Assembly (NCBI RefSeq): GCF_958445495.1
Contig: NZ_CAUCSQ010000045.1
Location: 1 to 30,842, forward strand
Reading direction: 5' to 3'
From: an uncultured Bacteroides sp.
GTDB lineage: Bacteria; Bacteroidota; Bacteroidia; Bacteroidales; Bacteroidaceae
DNA length: 30,842 nt
Shown: positions 15,857-25,235 of the stretch, one piece after another
How the letters are laid out: each line of letters opens with the position of its first letter
Position numbering within the stretch: position 1 is the stretch's first letter
The notes under the pieces: model-generated
The model's input: the letters and a program-made list of their open reading frames with translations, nothing else
Databases searched by the model: none
Told to the model about the DNA's origin: nothing
Program-made: the position numbers and the translations under genes

Positions 15857-15891
15857 CGGTTTTCCGGCATGCTTATGCCGGATTTTCGTCA
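15854..15891 (+). terminator. Hairpin at the end of the kinase operon
   Basis: CCGGCAT (15864-15870) pairs with ATGCCGG (15875-15881) around GCTT and is followed by ATTTTC. An outer TGACG (15854-15858) / CGTCA (15887-15891) pairing extends it. It overlaps the kinase stop codon region. The T-run is short, so it is a moderate terminator. Confidence 0.55.
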
Positions 15892-15956
15892 GTGCATTTT
15901 ACCGGTAACTTTTATCTTTCTTTCTACTGGCCAAACCTTTTTTCAAAATAAATTGT

Positions 15957-15964
15957 TTACTTTG
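15957..15964 (+). promoter_or_regulatory. Possible -7 element for tamB
   Basis: TTACTTTG differs from TAnnTTTG at the second position and lies 31 bases upstream of the tamB start. No -33 box is evident. Confidence 0.3.
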
Positions 15965-15995
15965 TGTCATTATATTATACACTGGCACATTTTAC

Positions 15996-18900
15996 ATGAA
16001 ACGAAAATGGATACGATGGGTAAGCCGGATACTGCTTACTCCTATATTGCTCTTTGTAATACTGATGGTATTGCTTTATGTTCCTCCCGTCCAGAATCTT
16101 TTGCGCCGGGAAGCGGCGGCTTATGCCTCCAAGGTAACCGGAATGCAGATTCAAGTGGAACGGATAGACCTTCGTTTTCCCCTCAATTTGTTGGTGCGGG
16201 GGGTGGAGGTCATTCAGCAGCCGGACACCTTATTGTCTTTAGAGAGCCTGAATGTGCGTGTACAGGCGTGGCCGCTGTTCAAGGGCAAGGTGGAAGTGGA
16301 TGAGGTGACATTGAGCCGGGTGGCGGTCAATTCCGCCGGTTTGATAGAGGGGATGGAGATAAAAGGCGTATTGGGACGGTTCTTTTTGCAGAGCCACGGA
16401 GTGGACTTATCCGATGAAACGGCCGTTATCAACCGGGTGGATTTATCCGATACCCATGTGCAGATGTGGATGAATGATACTGCGGCTGCTCCGGAAGATA
16501 CGACTGCTTCCGCTCCTGTGAACTGGAAAATAGACCTTCATAAGCTGAACCTGGAGAATGTATCGTTCAGCCTGAGGCTTCCTGCCGACTCCATGCGGAT
16601 GGCGGCTCATATCGGAGAGGCTTCCGTCAGCGATGCGGAAGCGGATTTGAAGAACCAGTCTTACAGCCTGAGGCAGTTCTTGTTATCGGGAGGGTCTGCC
16701 AATTACGATACCGGAGCGGCCGCGCCTGCCGAAGGTTTCGACGCTTCCCACATTGCGGCGCGCGATATCCGTATCGGGCTGGATTCTTTGTTATACAAGG
16801 GCAGGGATATGAATGCCGTCATTCGTGAGCTTGCCATGAACGAGCGTTCCGGGTTGAGTATCGCCTCGTTGACGGGCAGGGCGTTTTCCAATGACTCGAT
16901 TATTCGCATTCCCGCTTTGAAGTTGCGGACCCCTCATTCGGAAATCGATTTGTCCGCCCATACTTATTGGGAACTTGTCAACATACCGACAACGGGGCGT
17001 TTATCCGCCAGCCTTGACGCTTATATCGGGAAAGAGGATGTCATGCTGTTTGCGGGAGGATTGCCGGAAAGTTTTAAAGAGGCCTATCCTTTCCGTCCGC
17101 TTGTGGTCCGTGCCGGTACGGACGGGAACTTGAAGCAGATGCAGATTTCCCGTTTTACCGCCGATTTGCCGGGGGCTTTCTCGCTGCATGCAGGCGGTGT
17201 CCTCGAGAATCTGGCCGATAGCCTGGCCCGTTCGGGAACAATCGGCATGGATATGACGACTTTAAACCTGAATTTTCTGACTGCATTGTCGGGGGAGGCT
17301 CCCGATGGTACTGTCCTGATTCCCGACAGCATGGACTTGACGGCGCGGATTGACCTGAAAGGGCCTGAATACAAGGCGAATCTCCGTCTGAAACAGGGGC
17401 AGGGTACGATGGGGGTAAATGCCGAACTGAATACTTCGACCGAAGTTTATGCGGCCGACTTGAAAATAAATGACCTTCAACTTCATAATTTCCTTCCGAA
17501 AGATTCTCTGTATGAGCTTTCCCTGTCGGCGGACGCCAAAGGGCGGGGATTGGATATCATGTCCCGGAAATCTTCGGGCAAGCTGAATCTTTCGTTAGAC
17601 CGGCTTCGTTATGCCCGCTACCGTCTTTCCGACATTCATCTGACAGGCGAACTTAAAGGGGCGCTGGCAACGGCGCGGCTGACGAGTGACAATGTTTTGC
17701 TGAAGATGGCGGCTGATGCCGAATATGATTTGGCGAGCAGTTATCCGGACGGAAAAGCGGCTGTGGACGTCGAGCAGCTCAACTTGCACGAACTGGGACT
17801 TATGTCGCAGCCGATGAAATATCCCCTTGCTTTCAATCTTACGGCGGAAGCCCGCCGGAACCGGGTGTTTACCCATCTCACCTCCGGGGATATGAAGTTG
17901 GATTTGAGTGCGCGTTCCGGCGTTTATCCTTTGATTGAACAGTCGGTCCGTTTTGCGGATGTGCTGATGAGGCAATTGGACGAAAAAGCGCTGAATCATG
18001 CCGAATTGCGTAAAGCATTGCCGACGGCGGTTTTGTCTTTCTCGGCGGGAAAAGAGAATCCGCTGGCTTATTATCTGGCTACGCGGAACATTTCTTATCA
18101 TGACGCTTCCATGAAATTCGGCACGGCTCCCGATTGGGGAATCAACGGGAAGGCGGCGGTTCATGCCTTGAAGATGGATACTTTGCAGTTGGACACGGTC
18201 TTTTTCGCTGTCAAGCAGGATACCACTTTTATGAAATTGCACGGAGGCGTTATCAACGGCCCGAAGAATCCGCAGTTCTCTTTTAACACTTCGCTGACGG
18301 GGGAGATTCGCGACCGGGATGCGGAATTGCTGGTGGAATATAAGAATGGGAAAGGCGAAACGGGAGTATTGCTGGGCGTGAACGCCCGTCCTTTGTTTGA
18401 AGGGCATGGAAAAGGGAACGGAGTGGCCTTCACCCTGATTCCGGAAGAGCCGGTTATCGCATTCCAGAAGTTTCATTTTAACGAACACCATAACTGGATT
18501 TACCTGCATAGGAATATGCGTGTGTATGCCAATGTCGATATGTGGGATAAGGAGGGTATGGGATTCAGGGTTCATTCCGTGCAGGGGGATACCGTTTCCT
18601 TACAGAATATTGATGTGGAGATACGAAGGATTCGTCTGCAGGAGATGATGAGCGTACTGCCTTATTTCCCTGAGATTACCGGCCTGTTCTCGATGGAGGC
18701 GCATTATATCCAGACGGAGAAAGACCTCCAGCTTTCGGCGGAGGCGTCTGTCGACGAGCTGACTTATGAAGGCCAGCGTATCGGCGATATTACTTTAGGT
18801 GCTACCTGGCTGCCCGGAGAGCAGGGCAGGCAATATCTGAACGCTTATCTGAACCATGAGCGGCAGGAGGTGTTGATGGCAGACGGCAAGCTGATGGCTA

Positions 18901-20507
18901 CCCGGACGGGGAAGGACAGCCTGGAGATTCATACGGAGCTGGAGCATTTCCCGCTCAGTGTGGCTAATGTGTTTGTCCCCGACCGGATGGTTGCGTTATC
19001 CGGTGATTTGGACGGCAGCCTTCGTATTACGGGCAGCACTGAGCAGCCTTTGGTAAACGGCGAGTTGTTGCTGGACAGCGTTACTGTCCTTTCCCGGCAG
19101 TACGGCGCTGATTTCAGGCTGGACAATCGGCCGGTACGGATAGAGGATAACCGCCTGACATTTGATAAATTCGCTATTTTTACTACGGGAAAGAATCCGT
19201 TTACGATTGACGGTTATGTCGATTTCCGGGATATGTCCCGGCCGATGGCGAATCTGAATATGCTGGCGGAAAACTATACGTTGCTGGATGCGAAACGTAC
19301 GCGGGAAAGCTTGGTTTACGGAAAAGTGTTCGCCGATTTCCGGGCAACAGTCAAAGGGCCTCTGGACGGATTGACGATGCGCGGGAATATGAGCTTGCTG
19401 GGGAACACGGACGTTTCGTATATATTGACCGATTCGCCGTTGACCGTGCAGGACCGTCTGGGAAGCCTGGTGGCTTTTACTTCTTTTAGCGACACTGCTA
19501 CGGTGGTCCGGCAGGAAGTGCCGACTGTTTCTTTGGGAGGGTTGGATATGGTGATGATGGTGCATATCGACCCGTCTGTCCGCCTGAAAGTGGATTTGGA
19601 TGCAAGTAATGATAACCGGGTCGAGCTGGAAGGCGGAGGCGACCTTTCGATGAAATATACTCCGCAAGGTGACTTGACTTTGACCGGACGCTATACGCTG
19701 ACGGGCGGGTTGATGAAATATGCCTTGCCTGTAATTGCGGTTAAGGAGTTTGCCATAGATAACGGCAGTTATGTGGAGTGGACGGGTAATCCGATGGACC
19801 CGACTCTGAATTTCAAAGCGACCGACCGTATCCGCGCTTCCGTATCCGAAGGGGAGGACGGAGGGACGCGGACGGTCAACTTCGATGTCTCTATTGTTGT
19901 CAAAAACCGGCTGGACGACCTTTCGTTCGCTTTTGACGTTTCAGCTCCTGAGGATGCGACCATCCAGAATGAACTCACGGCAATGGGGGCGGAAGAGAGG
20001 GGAAAACAGGCCCTTTACATCATGGTGATGAAGACTTATCTCGGAACCGGTCCCATTGGCGGCGGCAGCGGCGGGCTCGGCATGTTGAATATGGGGGCTG
20101 CCTTGAATTCCGTATTGAGCAGCCAGATAAATTCTCTGATGGGGAATTTGAAGAATGCAAGCGTTTCCGTCGGTATCGAGGACCATGATTTGTCAGACAC
20201 GGGCGGGAAACGCACGGATTACAGTTTCCGTTATTCGCAGCGTCTCTTCAATAACCGTTTTCAGATTGTAATCGGGGGCAAGGTGTCTACAGGGGAGAAT
20301 GTGACGAACAATGCCGAATCCTTCATTGACAATATTTCTCTGGAATATCGTTTGGACAGGACCGGTACTCGTTATGTACGCCTGTTTTACGATAAGAATT
20401 ACGAGAGTGTGCTCGAAGGGGAAATCACAGAGACGGGAGTCGGTATTGTGCTTCGTAAAAAACTTGATAAACTCAGCGAACTGTTTATCTTTAAGAGAAA
20501 GGATTGA
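15996..20507 (+). CDS. tamB: TamB-like translocation and assembly module protein
   Basis: A 1503-residue protein with a single N-terminal membrane anchor (about 10-32, ILLTPILLFVILMVLLYV) followed by the AsmA/TamB-like opening block (YVPPVQNLLRREAAAYASKVTGMQI). A very long repetitive beta-rich region fits the elongated groove that bridges inner and outer membranes. The last 400 or so residues match the DUF490/TamB C-terminal domain in style, with blocks such as GGLMKYALPVIAVKEFAIDNG and LSSQINSLMGNLKNASVSVGIE. TamB proteins work with an Omp85 partner in outer-membrane protein insertion and in phospholipid transport. The partner gene begins three bases after its stop. Length and architecture are normal for the family. 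Confidence 0.92.
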   Translation: MKRKWIRWVSRILLTPILLFVILMVLLYVPPVQNLLRREAAAYASKVTGMQIQVERIDLRFPLNLLVRGVEVIQQPDTLLSLESLNVRVQAWPLFKGKVEVDEVTLSRVAVNSAGLIEGMEIKGVLGRFFLQSHGVDLSDETAVINRVDLSDTHVQMWMNDTAAAPEDTTASAPVNWKIDLHKLNLENVSFSLRLPADSMRMAAHIGEASVSDAEADLKNQSYSLRQFLLSGGSANYDTGAAAPAEGFDASHIAARDIRIGLDSLLYKGRDMNAVIRELAMNERSGLSIASLTGRAFSNDSIIRIPALKLRTPHSEIDLSAHTYWELVNIPTTGRLSASLDAYIGKEDVMLFAGGLPESFKEAYPFRPLVVRAGTDGNLKQMQISRFTADLPGAFSLHAGGVLENLADSLARSGTIGMDMTTLNLNFLTALSGEAPDGTVLIPDSMDLTARIDLKGPEYKANLRLKQGQGTMGVNAELNTSTEVYAADLKINDLQLHNFLPKDSLYELSLSADAKGRGLDIMSRKSSGKLNLSLDRLRYARYRLSDIHLTGELKGALATARLTSDNVLLKMAADAEYDLASSYPDGKAAVDVEQLNLHELGLMSQPMKYPLAFNLTAEARRNRVFTHLTSGDMKLDLSARSGVYPLIEQSVRFADVLMRQLDEKALNHAELRKALPTAVLSFSAGKENPLAYYLATRNISYHDASMKFGTAPDWGINGKAAVHALKMDTLQLDTVFFAVKQDTTFMKLHGGVINGPKNPQFSFNTSLTGEIRDRDAELLVEYKNGKGETGVLLGVNARPLFEGHGKGNGVAFTLIPEEPVIAFQKFHFNEHHNWIYLHRNMRVYANVDMWDKEGMGFRVHSVQGDTVSLQNIDVEIRRIRLQEMMSVLPYFPEITGLFSMEAHYIQTEKDLQLSAEASVDELTYEGQRIGDITLGATWLPGEQGRQYLNAYLNHERQEVLMADGKLMATRTGKDSLEIHTELEHFPLSVANVFVPDRMVALSGDLDGSLRITGSTEQPLVNGELLLDSVTVLSRQYGADFRLDNRPVRIEDNRLTFDKFAIFTTGKNPFTIDGYVDFRDMSRPMANLNMLAENYTLLDAKRTRESLVYGKVFADFRATVKGPLDGLTMRGNMSLLGNTDVSYILTDSPLTVQDRLGSLVAFTSFSDTATVVRQEVPTVSLGGLDMVMMVHIDPSVRLKVDLDASNDNRVELEGGGDLSMKYTPQGDLTLTGRYTLTGGLMKYALPVIAVKEFAIDNGSYVEWTGNPMDPTLNFKATDRIRASVSEGEDGGTRTVNFDVSIVVKNRLDDLSFAFDVSAPEDATIQNELTAMGAEERGKQALYIMVMKTYLGTGPIGGGSGGLGMLNMGAALNSVLSSQINSLMGNLKNASVSVGIEDHDLSDTGGKRTDYSFRYSQRLFNNRFQIVIGGKVSTGENVTNNAESFIDNISLEYRLDRTGTRYVRLFYDKNYESVLEGEITETGVGIVLRKKLDKLSELFIFKRKD

Positions 20508-20509
20508 GA

Positions 20510-22852
20510 ATGAAGGATATGCATATTAATATATTGGCGGCTTGCCTGGTAGGTTTGGCTGTATTTTCGGCATGTTCGGTGACGAAGCATTTGCCTGAAG
20601 GGGAGGTGCTTTATACCGGGGGGAAGACTGTCGTCTTGAATAAATCGGCAACGCCGGTGGGAGTAACGGCTTTGACGGAGGTGGAGGCTGCCCTTGACAA
20701 GACGCCCAGTACGAAGATGTTGGGCGGTTTCTTGCCTGTTCCTTTCAAGATGTGGATGTACAATGATTTCGTGAAATATAAGAAAGGGTTCGGCAGGTGG
20801 ATGTTTAACCGTTTTGCGGCGAATCCTCCGGTCTTTATTTCTACGGTCAATCCCGAAGTACGGGTGAAGGTGGCTACCAACCTGCTTCATGACTACGGTT
20901 ATTTTAACGGAGAAGTGACTTACGAAACGGCGGTTGACAGGAAGGACAGCCTGAAAGCGGGGATTGTGTACACGGTGGATATGAAGAATCCTTATTTTAT
21001 CGATACGGTTTATTACCAGCGGTTCAATCCCCAGACTTTGCGGATAATGGAGCGTGGGAGGCGCATGTCTTACATCACTCCCGGCGAGCAGTTCAATGTA
21101 GTGGACTTGGACGAGGAGCGTACCCGCATCAGCGCTTTGTTGCGTAATTTGGGATATTTTTATTTCCGCCCCGATTATATGACTTACCAGGCGGATACGA
21201 CGCTGGTTCCCGGGGGACATGTCAGCCTTCGCCTGATTCCTGTGCCGGGATTGCCTGCCGCGGCGCAGCGTCCTTATTATGTGGGGGATGCTTCCGTCTA
21301 TTTGTTCGGGAAGAACGGGGAGGCTCCCGACGACAGTATCGTTTACCAGAATCTGAACATCCATTATTATAAAAAGTTACAGATTCGTCCGAACATGCTG
21401 TATCGCTGGATGAATTACCAGAAGTTTGTGCGGAATGCTGAAATGAGGGCTTCCAACCGTACCCGGCTTTACAGCCAGTATCGTCAGGAGCAAATACAGG
21501 AGAAGCTTAGCCAGTTGGGTATTTTCAGTTATCTCGATTTGCAATATTCTCCCCGTGATACGACGGCTGTCTGCGACACGCTTGATGTGACGATGCAGGC
21601 TACTTTCGCCAAACCGCTGGATGCGGAGCTGGAGCTGAATGTGGTAACGAAGAGTAATGACCAGACGGGGCCGGGGGCTTCGTTCGGCGTTACCAGAAAC
21701 AATGTGTTCGGAGGCGGGGAGAGCTGGAATGTGAAACTGAAAGGTTCTTACGAATGGCAGACCGGAGGGGGGGAGAAAAGTTCTCTGATGAACAGTTGGG
21801 AAATGGGGATATCCACTTCTCTTACTTTTCCGAGGGTGGTATTTCCTTATCTGGGAAAAAGGGAATTTGACTTTCCGGCTACGACTACGTTCCGTTTGTA
21901 TATCGACCAGTTGAACCGGGCGAAGTACTATAAGCTTTTGTCTTTCGGAGGAAATGCGACATACGATTTCCAGCCTACACGTACGAGCAGGCACAGTATC
22001 ACTCCTTTCCGGCTGACGTTTAATGTGTTGCAGCATCAGTCGGATGAGTTCAGGGAGATTGCCGATGCCAATCCTGCATTGTATATCAGTTTGAAAAATC
22101 AGTTTATTCCTGCTATGGAATATACGTACACGTATGACAATGCGTCGGTCCGCCGGATAAAGAATCCGATTTGGTGGCAATCGACGGTCACCTCTGCCGG
22201 TAACCTGACTTCTGTGGTTTATCGCGCGTTCGGACAGCCGTTCCGTGAAGAGAACAAGCGTTTGCTGGGGGTACCTTTTGCGCAGTTTGTGAAGCTGAAT
22301 ACGGAATTCCGCCATCTTTGGAACATTGATAAGAATAATAAGATTGCTTCCCGCGTGGCATTGGGGGCTCTTTTTTCTTACGGGAATGCGACAATCGCCC
22401 CGTATAGCGAACAGTTCTATGTGGGGGGAGCGAACAGCATCCGGGCATTTACCGTGCGTAGCATAGGTCCGGGAGGATATCATCCGTCCGAAAGCCGTTA
22501 TTCTTATCTCGACCAGACTGGGACTTTCCGTTTTGAAGCGAATCTGGAATATCGTTTCCGTATCTTTAAGAGTATTTGGGGGGCGACCTTTCTTGATGCG
22601 GGAAATGTATGGCTGATGCGAAAGGATGAGGAACGGCCGGATTCGCAGCTCCGTTTGAAAACTTTCCCGAAGCAGATTGCGCTGGGGACGGGACTGGGGA
22701 TTCGCTATGACATGGATATTCTGGTGTTCCGTCTCGATTTCGGCGTGCCTTTGCATTTGCCTTATGATACGGACAGAAACGGATATTATAATGTCACCGG
22801 GGCCTTCATGAAGAATCTGGGAATACATTTTGCCATCGGTTATCCTTTCTGA
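20510..22852 (+). CDS. tamL: TamL-type Omp85 outer-membrane lipoprotein
   Basis: A 780-residue BamA/TamA-superfamily protein. The signal peptide ends at lipobox FSAC (Cys22), followed by SVTKHLPEGEVLYTG, the usual opening of the Bacteroidetes lipidated TamA variant called TamL. Residues about 30-340 contain POTRA-like segments. The remainder is a 16-strand-type barrel with blocks such as VGGANSIRAFTVRSIGPG and FRFEANLEYRFRIFKSIWGATFLDAGNVW, and it ends in a C-terminal Phe as outer-membrane barrels do. It should act with TamB, whose gene precedes it by two bases. The ATG at 20510 was chosen for the AAAGGA just upstream; one at 20519 is also possible. Confidence 0.92.
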   Translation: MKDMHINILAACLVGLAVFSACSVTKHLPEGEVLYTGGKTVVLNKSATPVGVTALTEVEAALDKTPSTKMLGGFLPVPFKMWMYNDFVKYKKGFGRWMFNRFAANPPVFISTVNPEVRVKVATNLLHDYGYFNGEVTYETAVDRKDSLKAGIVYTVDMKNPYFIDTVYYQRFNPQTLRIMERGRRMSYITPGEQFNVVDLDEERTRISALLRNLGYFYFRPDYMTYQADTTLVPGGHVSLRLIPVPGLPAAAQRPYYVGDASVYLFGKNGEAPDDSIVYQNLNIHYYKKLQIRPNMLYRWMNYQKFVRNAEMRASNRTRLYSQYRQEQIQEKLSQLGIFSYLDLQYSPRDTTAVCDTLDVTMQATFAKPLDAELELNVVTKSNDQTGPGASFGVTRNNVFGGGESWNVKLKGSYEWQTGGGEKSSLMNSWEMGISTSLTFPRVVFPYLGKREFDFPATTTFRLYIDQLNRAKYYKLLSFGGNATYDFQPTRTSRHSITPFRLTFNVLQHQSDEFREIADANPALYISLKNQFIPAMEYTYTYDNASVRRIKNPIWWQSTVTSAGNLTSVVYRAFGQPFREENKRLLGVPFAQFVKLNTEFRHLWNIDKNNKIASRVALGALFSYGNATIAPYSEQFYVGGANSIRAFTVRSIGPGGYHPSESRYSYLDQTGTFRFEANLEYRFRIFKSIWGATFLDAGNVWLMRKDEERPDSQLRLKTFPKQIALGTGLGIRYDMDILVFRLDFGVPLHLPYDTDRNGYYNVTGAFMKNLGIHFAIGYPF

Positions 22853-22912
22853 TGAATGGATTTTGTACGATTTTGGTAAATAATGATTGATAATTGTCCT
22901 GTCCGATTCAAC

Positions 22913-22928
22913 TATTTTTGTAATTTTG
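22913..22928 (+). promoter_or_regulatory. Tandem -7 elements before the nucleotidyltransferase gene
   Basis: TATTTTTG (22913-22920) and TAATTTTG (22921-22928) both match TAnnTTTG and abut each other, 53-68 bases before the start codon at 22981. Only TTG-type partial -33 boxes are near. They indicate that this gene is transcribed separately from tamB-tamL. Confidence 0.5.
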
Positions 22929-22980
22929 CAACGAAATCTGATGCCGTTGACATCACTAACCTTTTAATATTACACTATTT

Positions 22981-23892
22981 ATGAAACCAACTTTATTCTT
23001 ACTGGCAGCCGGTATGGGCAGCCGTTACGGTGGCTTGAAACAATTGGACGGACTGGGTCCTAATGGCGAAACTATTATGGATTACTCTATTTATGACGCT
23101 ATCAATGCCGGATTCGGCAAGCTCGTGTTTGTAATCCGCAAGGACTTTGAACAGGATTTCCGTGATAAGATTATTTCCAAATACGAGGGGCACATTCCCT
23201 GTGAACTGGTATTCCAGGCGTTGGATGCGCTTCCCGAAGGTTTCACTTGCCCGGCGGACCGTACGAAACCCTGGGGAACTAACCATGCGGTGATGATGGG
23301 TGCTGACGTGATTAAGGAACCGTTTGCCGTAATCAACTGCGATGATTTCTACGGTCGCGATTCTTTCCAGGTGATGGGGAAATTCCTTTCTTCTCTTCCC
23401 GAAAACTCTAAGAATGTTTATTCGATGGTAGGTTTCCGTGTGGGAAATACGTTGAGTGAAAGCGGTACGGTATCCCGCGGTATCTGCAGCACGGATGCCA
23501 ACGGTTTGTTGACTTCCGTCGTGGAACGTACTAAGATTCAGCGGATGGACGGGGAAGTGAAATATGTCGATGACAACGGCGAATGGGTGGCTACTCCCGA
23601 TACGACTCCGGTAAGTATGAATTTCTGGGGTTTCACTCCCGATTATTTCGCTTATAGCCAGGAGTTTTTCAAAACGTTCCTGAGCGACCCGAAAAATATG
23701 GAAAATTTGAAGAGCGAGTTCTTTATCCCGCTGATGGTGGATAAACTGATTAATGACGGAACGGCGACAGTGGAGGTTTTGGATACTACGAGCAAGTGGT
23801 TCGGAGTTACTTATCCGGAAGACCGCCAGAGTGTGGTGGATAAGATTCAGGCGTTGGTTGATGCCGGAGAATATCCTGCCAAGCTGTTTTAA
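22981..23892 (+). CDS. Sugar-nucleotidyltransferase-like protein
   Basis: A 303-residue cytoplasmic protein of the NTP-transferase (GT-A fold) superfamily. The nucleotide-binding signature LLAAGMGSRYGGLKQLD spans residues 7-23, with Gly11, Gly13, Arg15 and Lys20 in the pyrophosphorylase pattern. A metal-binding acidic pair lies in VINCDDFYGRD (Asp121, Asp122). Such enzymes join NTP and sugar-1-phosphate to form activated sugars, but this short form, with an unusual C-terminal part (SKWFGVTYPEDRQSVV), is not one of the standard RmlA or GalU types, and the substrate is unknown. It has its own promoters and a strong terminator, so it is a single-gene unit. Confidence 0.85.
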   Translation: MKPTLFLLAAGMGSRYGGLKQLDGLGPNGETIMDYSIYDAINAGFGKLVFVIRKDFEQDFRDKIISKYEGHIPCELVFQALDALPEGFTCPADRTKPWGTNHAVMMGADVIKEPFAVINCDDFYGRDSFQVMGKFLSSLPENSKNVYSMVGFRVGNTLSESGTVSRGICSTDANGLLTSVVERTKIQRMDGEVKYVDDNGEWVATPDTTPVSMNFWGFTPDYFAYSQEFFKTFLSDPKNMENLKSEFFIPLMVDKLINDGTATVEVLDTTSKWFGVTYPEDRQSVVDKIQALVDAGEYPAKLF

Positions 23893-23914
23893 GCATTGAA
23901 GATAATACGGAGGA

Positions 23915-23950
23915 GGGCTGTCTCGACCTAAAGGGGAGACAGCCCTTTTT
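23915..23950 (+). terminator. Intrinsic terminator of the nucleotidyltransferase gene
   Basis: GGGCTGTCTC (23915-23924) pairs exactly with GAGACAGCCC (23936-23945) across an 11-base loop and is followed by five T residues (23946-23950). It lies 22 bases past the stop codon. Confidence 0.9.
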
Positions 23951-23976
23951 GCGGTCTGTGGTTATGACATTATAAG

Positions 23977-24027
23977 CCCCTTGTCTGGTCCTTCGTTTGG
24001 TTATGAATCGAGGTTCCGGACAAGGGG
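23977..24027. repeat. Long hairpin between convergent genes
   Basis: CCCCTTGTCTGG (23977-23988) pairs with CCGGACAAGGGG (24016-24027) in a 12-bp stem with one G-T wobble, with a 27-base loop that can pair partly within itself. It lies 62 bases past the stop codon of the PepSY gene on the minus strand and 31 bases past the plus-strand terminator. Flanks are A/T-rich without a clean T-run, so it may act as a terminator for the minus-strand operon or as a 3'-end stabiliser. Confidence 0.6.
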
Positions 24028-24089
24028 ATTTATTTCAAGGGAGAATTCCGGCTGGCCGGATTTCTTGTTTTTTTATCCTTATCTCAAAA

Positions 24090-25220
24090 TCAGCTTTGGA
24101 TATCGGGGATCTTGCCGTTTTGTCTCTTTTTCTTTTTCAGCCATAGGTAATAACCGCTTAGGGGCAGTATGCCGCCGACGAAAGCCGAGAGGAAATAGAG
24201 TATTTTGGTGGTTGTCCCTCCCCACGAACCGGTATGGAAGGCGTAGAACCATCCTTTCATCTTCTGTGCCTTGGGGACGTCTTTGTAGAGTGTGATTTCT
24301 TTTATTTTCCCGCTTCTTGCATCGAAAGAGACTATATCGTTCTGGCGCATGTTTCCGCCTGTATTCACTTGGGCGTTTTTGATTCCCAACTGGATAGAAG
24401 CGCATTTCGGGTATTGGTTCCGTATCTCCGCCGTTACATTGTCCCATACGGCATAGTCGAATGTTTTTTCCCGTTTTCCTTCGGGTTTCTTGCCGCTCTT
24501 GTCTCCCTGTTGCGGGGGCATCGGGGGACGTGAGGCGGATACGCCGAACAGGCCGTATGCTGCCGTGCGGTACCATTGGAACGACCAGGTGAGTCCTGTC
24601 AATGCCATTACCAGCAGGAACAGGGTGACGTAGATACCTAGTGAGACGTGGCTGTCGTACCAGAAGCGTAACCAGCCTTTGGTGCATGATACGGTGAGAC
24701 GGTTTTTCAGAGCTTTCCGGTTGCGCGGAACCCATATCACCACACCGCTGACCAGAATGATTACCATCAGCAGCGTGGAAATTCCCACAATGAATTTACC
24801 TGCTGTTTTATCGCCTTTTTGGGGAGGGACGTCCATCAGCCAACGGTGCAGTTTGCGCATGGTCTGGAAAAAGGAATAACTTTGCGTCCATCCGTTCACC
24901 TCGCCTGTGTACGGGTTGACGCTTAGCGAACGCTTTCCGGCTCCTTTGAATCCTGCCATGCAGACTCCGTCCGGTTCACCCGGTAGTTGCAGGGAGGTCA
25001 GTTCCAATGAATCCGGTACTTGCCGGCGGATGTGCATCACCAGTTCCGAAGGTTTCAGCGGAACTGCTCCTTCGGTATATTCGGTTTTGTATAACTGAGG
25101 ATTGAGGCTTTCGGTAATATCCCGTTCGAAAACAAGAGCTGCCCCCGTGAGGCAGATGATTGTGATAATCAACCCGACGGGGACAGAGAGCCATAAATGT
25201 ATTTTTTTGAATACTTTCAT
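24090..25220 (-). CDS. PepSY-domain inner-membrane protein (XusC-like)
   Basis: A 376-residue protein of the PepSY_TM family with about four membrane helices: about 10-32 (LWLSVPVGLIITIICLTGAA), about 140-165 (FIVGISTLLMVIILVSGVVIW), about 190-215 (GIYVTLFLLVMALTGLTW) and about 345-365. Conserved histidines sit at helix ends (KKIHLWLS, MRKLHRWLM, DSHVSLG, YAFHTGSWGG). The related FoxB of Pseudomonas aeruginosa is a haem-binding ferrisiderophore reductase, so reductive release of iron is the likely role. It is last in an operon after the TonB receptor and DUF4374 genes, the order found in xusABC. ATG 25220 was chosen over a TTG at 25229. Confidence 0.9.
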   Translation of the reverse strand: MKVFKKIHLWLSVPVGLIITIICLTGAALVFERDITESLNPQLYKTEYTEGAVPLKPSELVMHIRRQVPDSLELTSLQLPGEPDGVCMAGFKGAGKRSLSVNPYTGEVNGWTQSYSFFQTMRKLHRWLMDVPPQKGDKTAGKFIVGISTLLMVIILVSGVVIWVPRNRKALKNRLTVSCTKGWLRFWYDSHVSLGIYVTLFLLVMALTGLTWSFQWYRTAAYGLFGVSASRPPMPPQQGDKSGKKPEGKREKTFDYAVWDNVTAEIRNQYPKCASIQLGIKNAQVNTGGNMRQNDIVSFDARSGKIKEITLYKDVPKAQKMKGWFYAFHTGSWGGTTTKILYFLSAFVGGILPLSGYYLWLKKKKRQNGKIPDIQS

Positions 25221-25235
25221 TCTGTGCAAAGTTTG

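Noticed and set aside
15980..15996. TGGCAC resembling a sigma-54 -24 box before tamB
   Set aside because: No GC follows at the required 10-base distance from GG, so the -24/-12 pattern is absent.
21377..22828. 483-residue open frame opposite the TamL gene
   Set aside because: It mirrors the coding bias of the Omp85 gene and has no recognisable domain or start signals.
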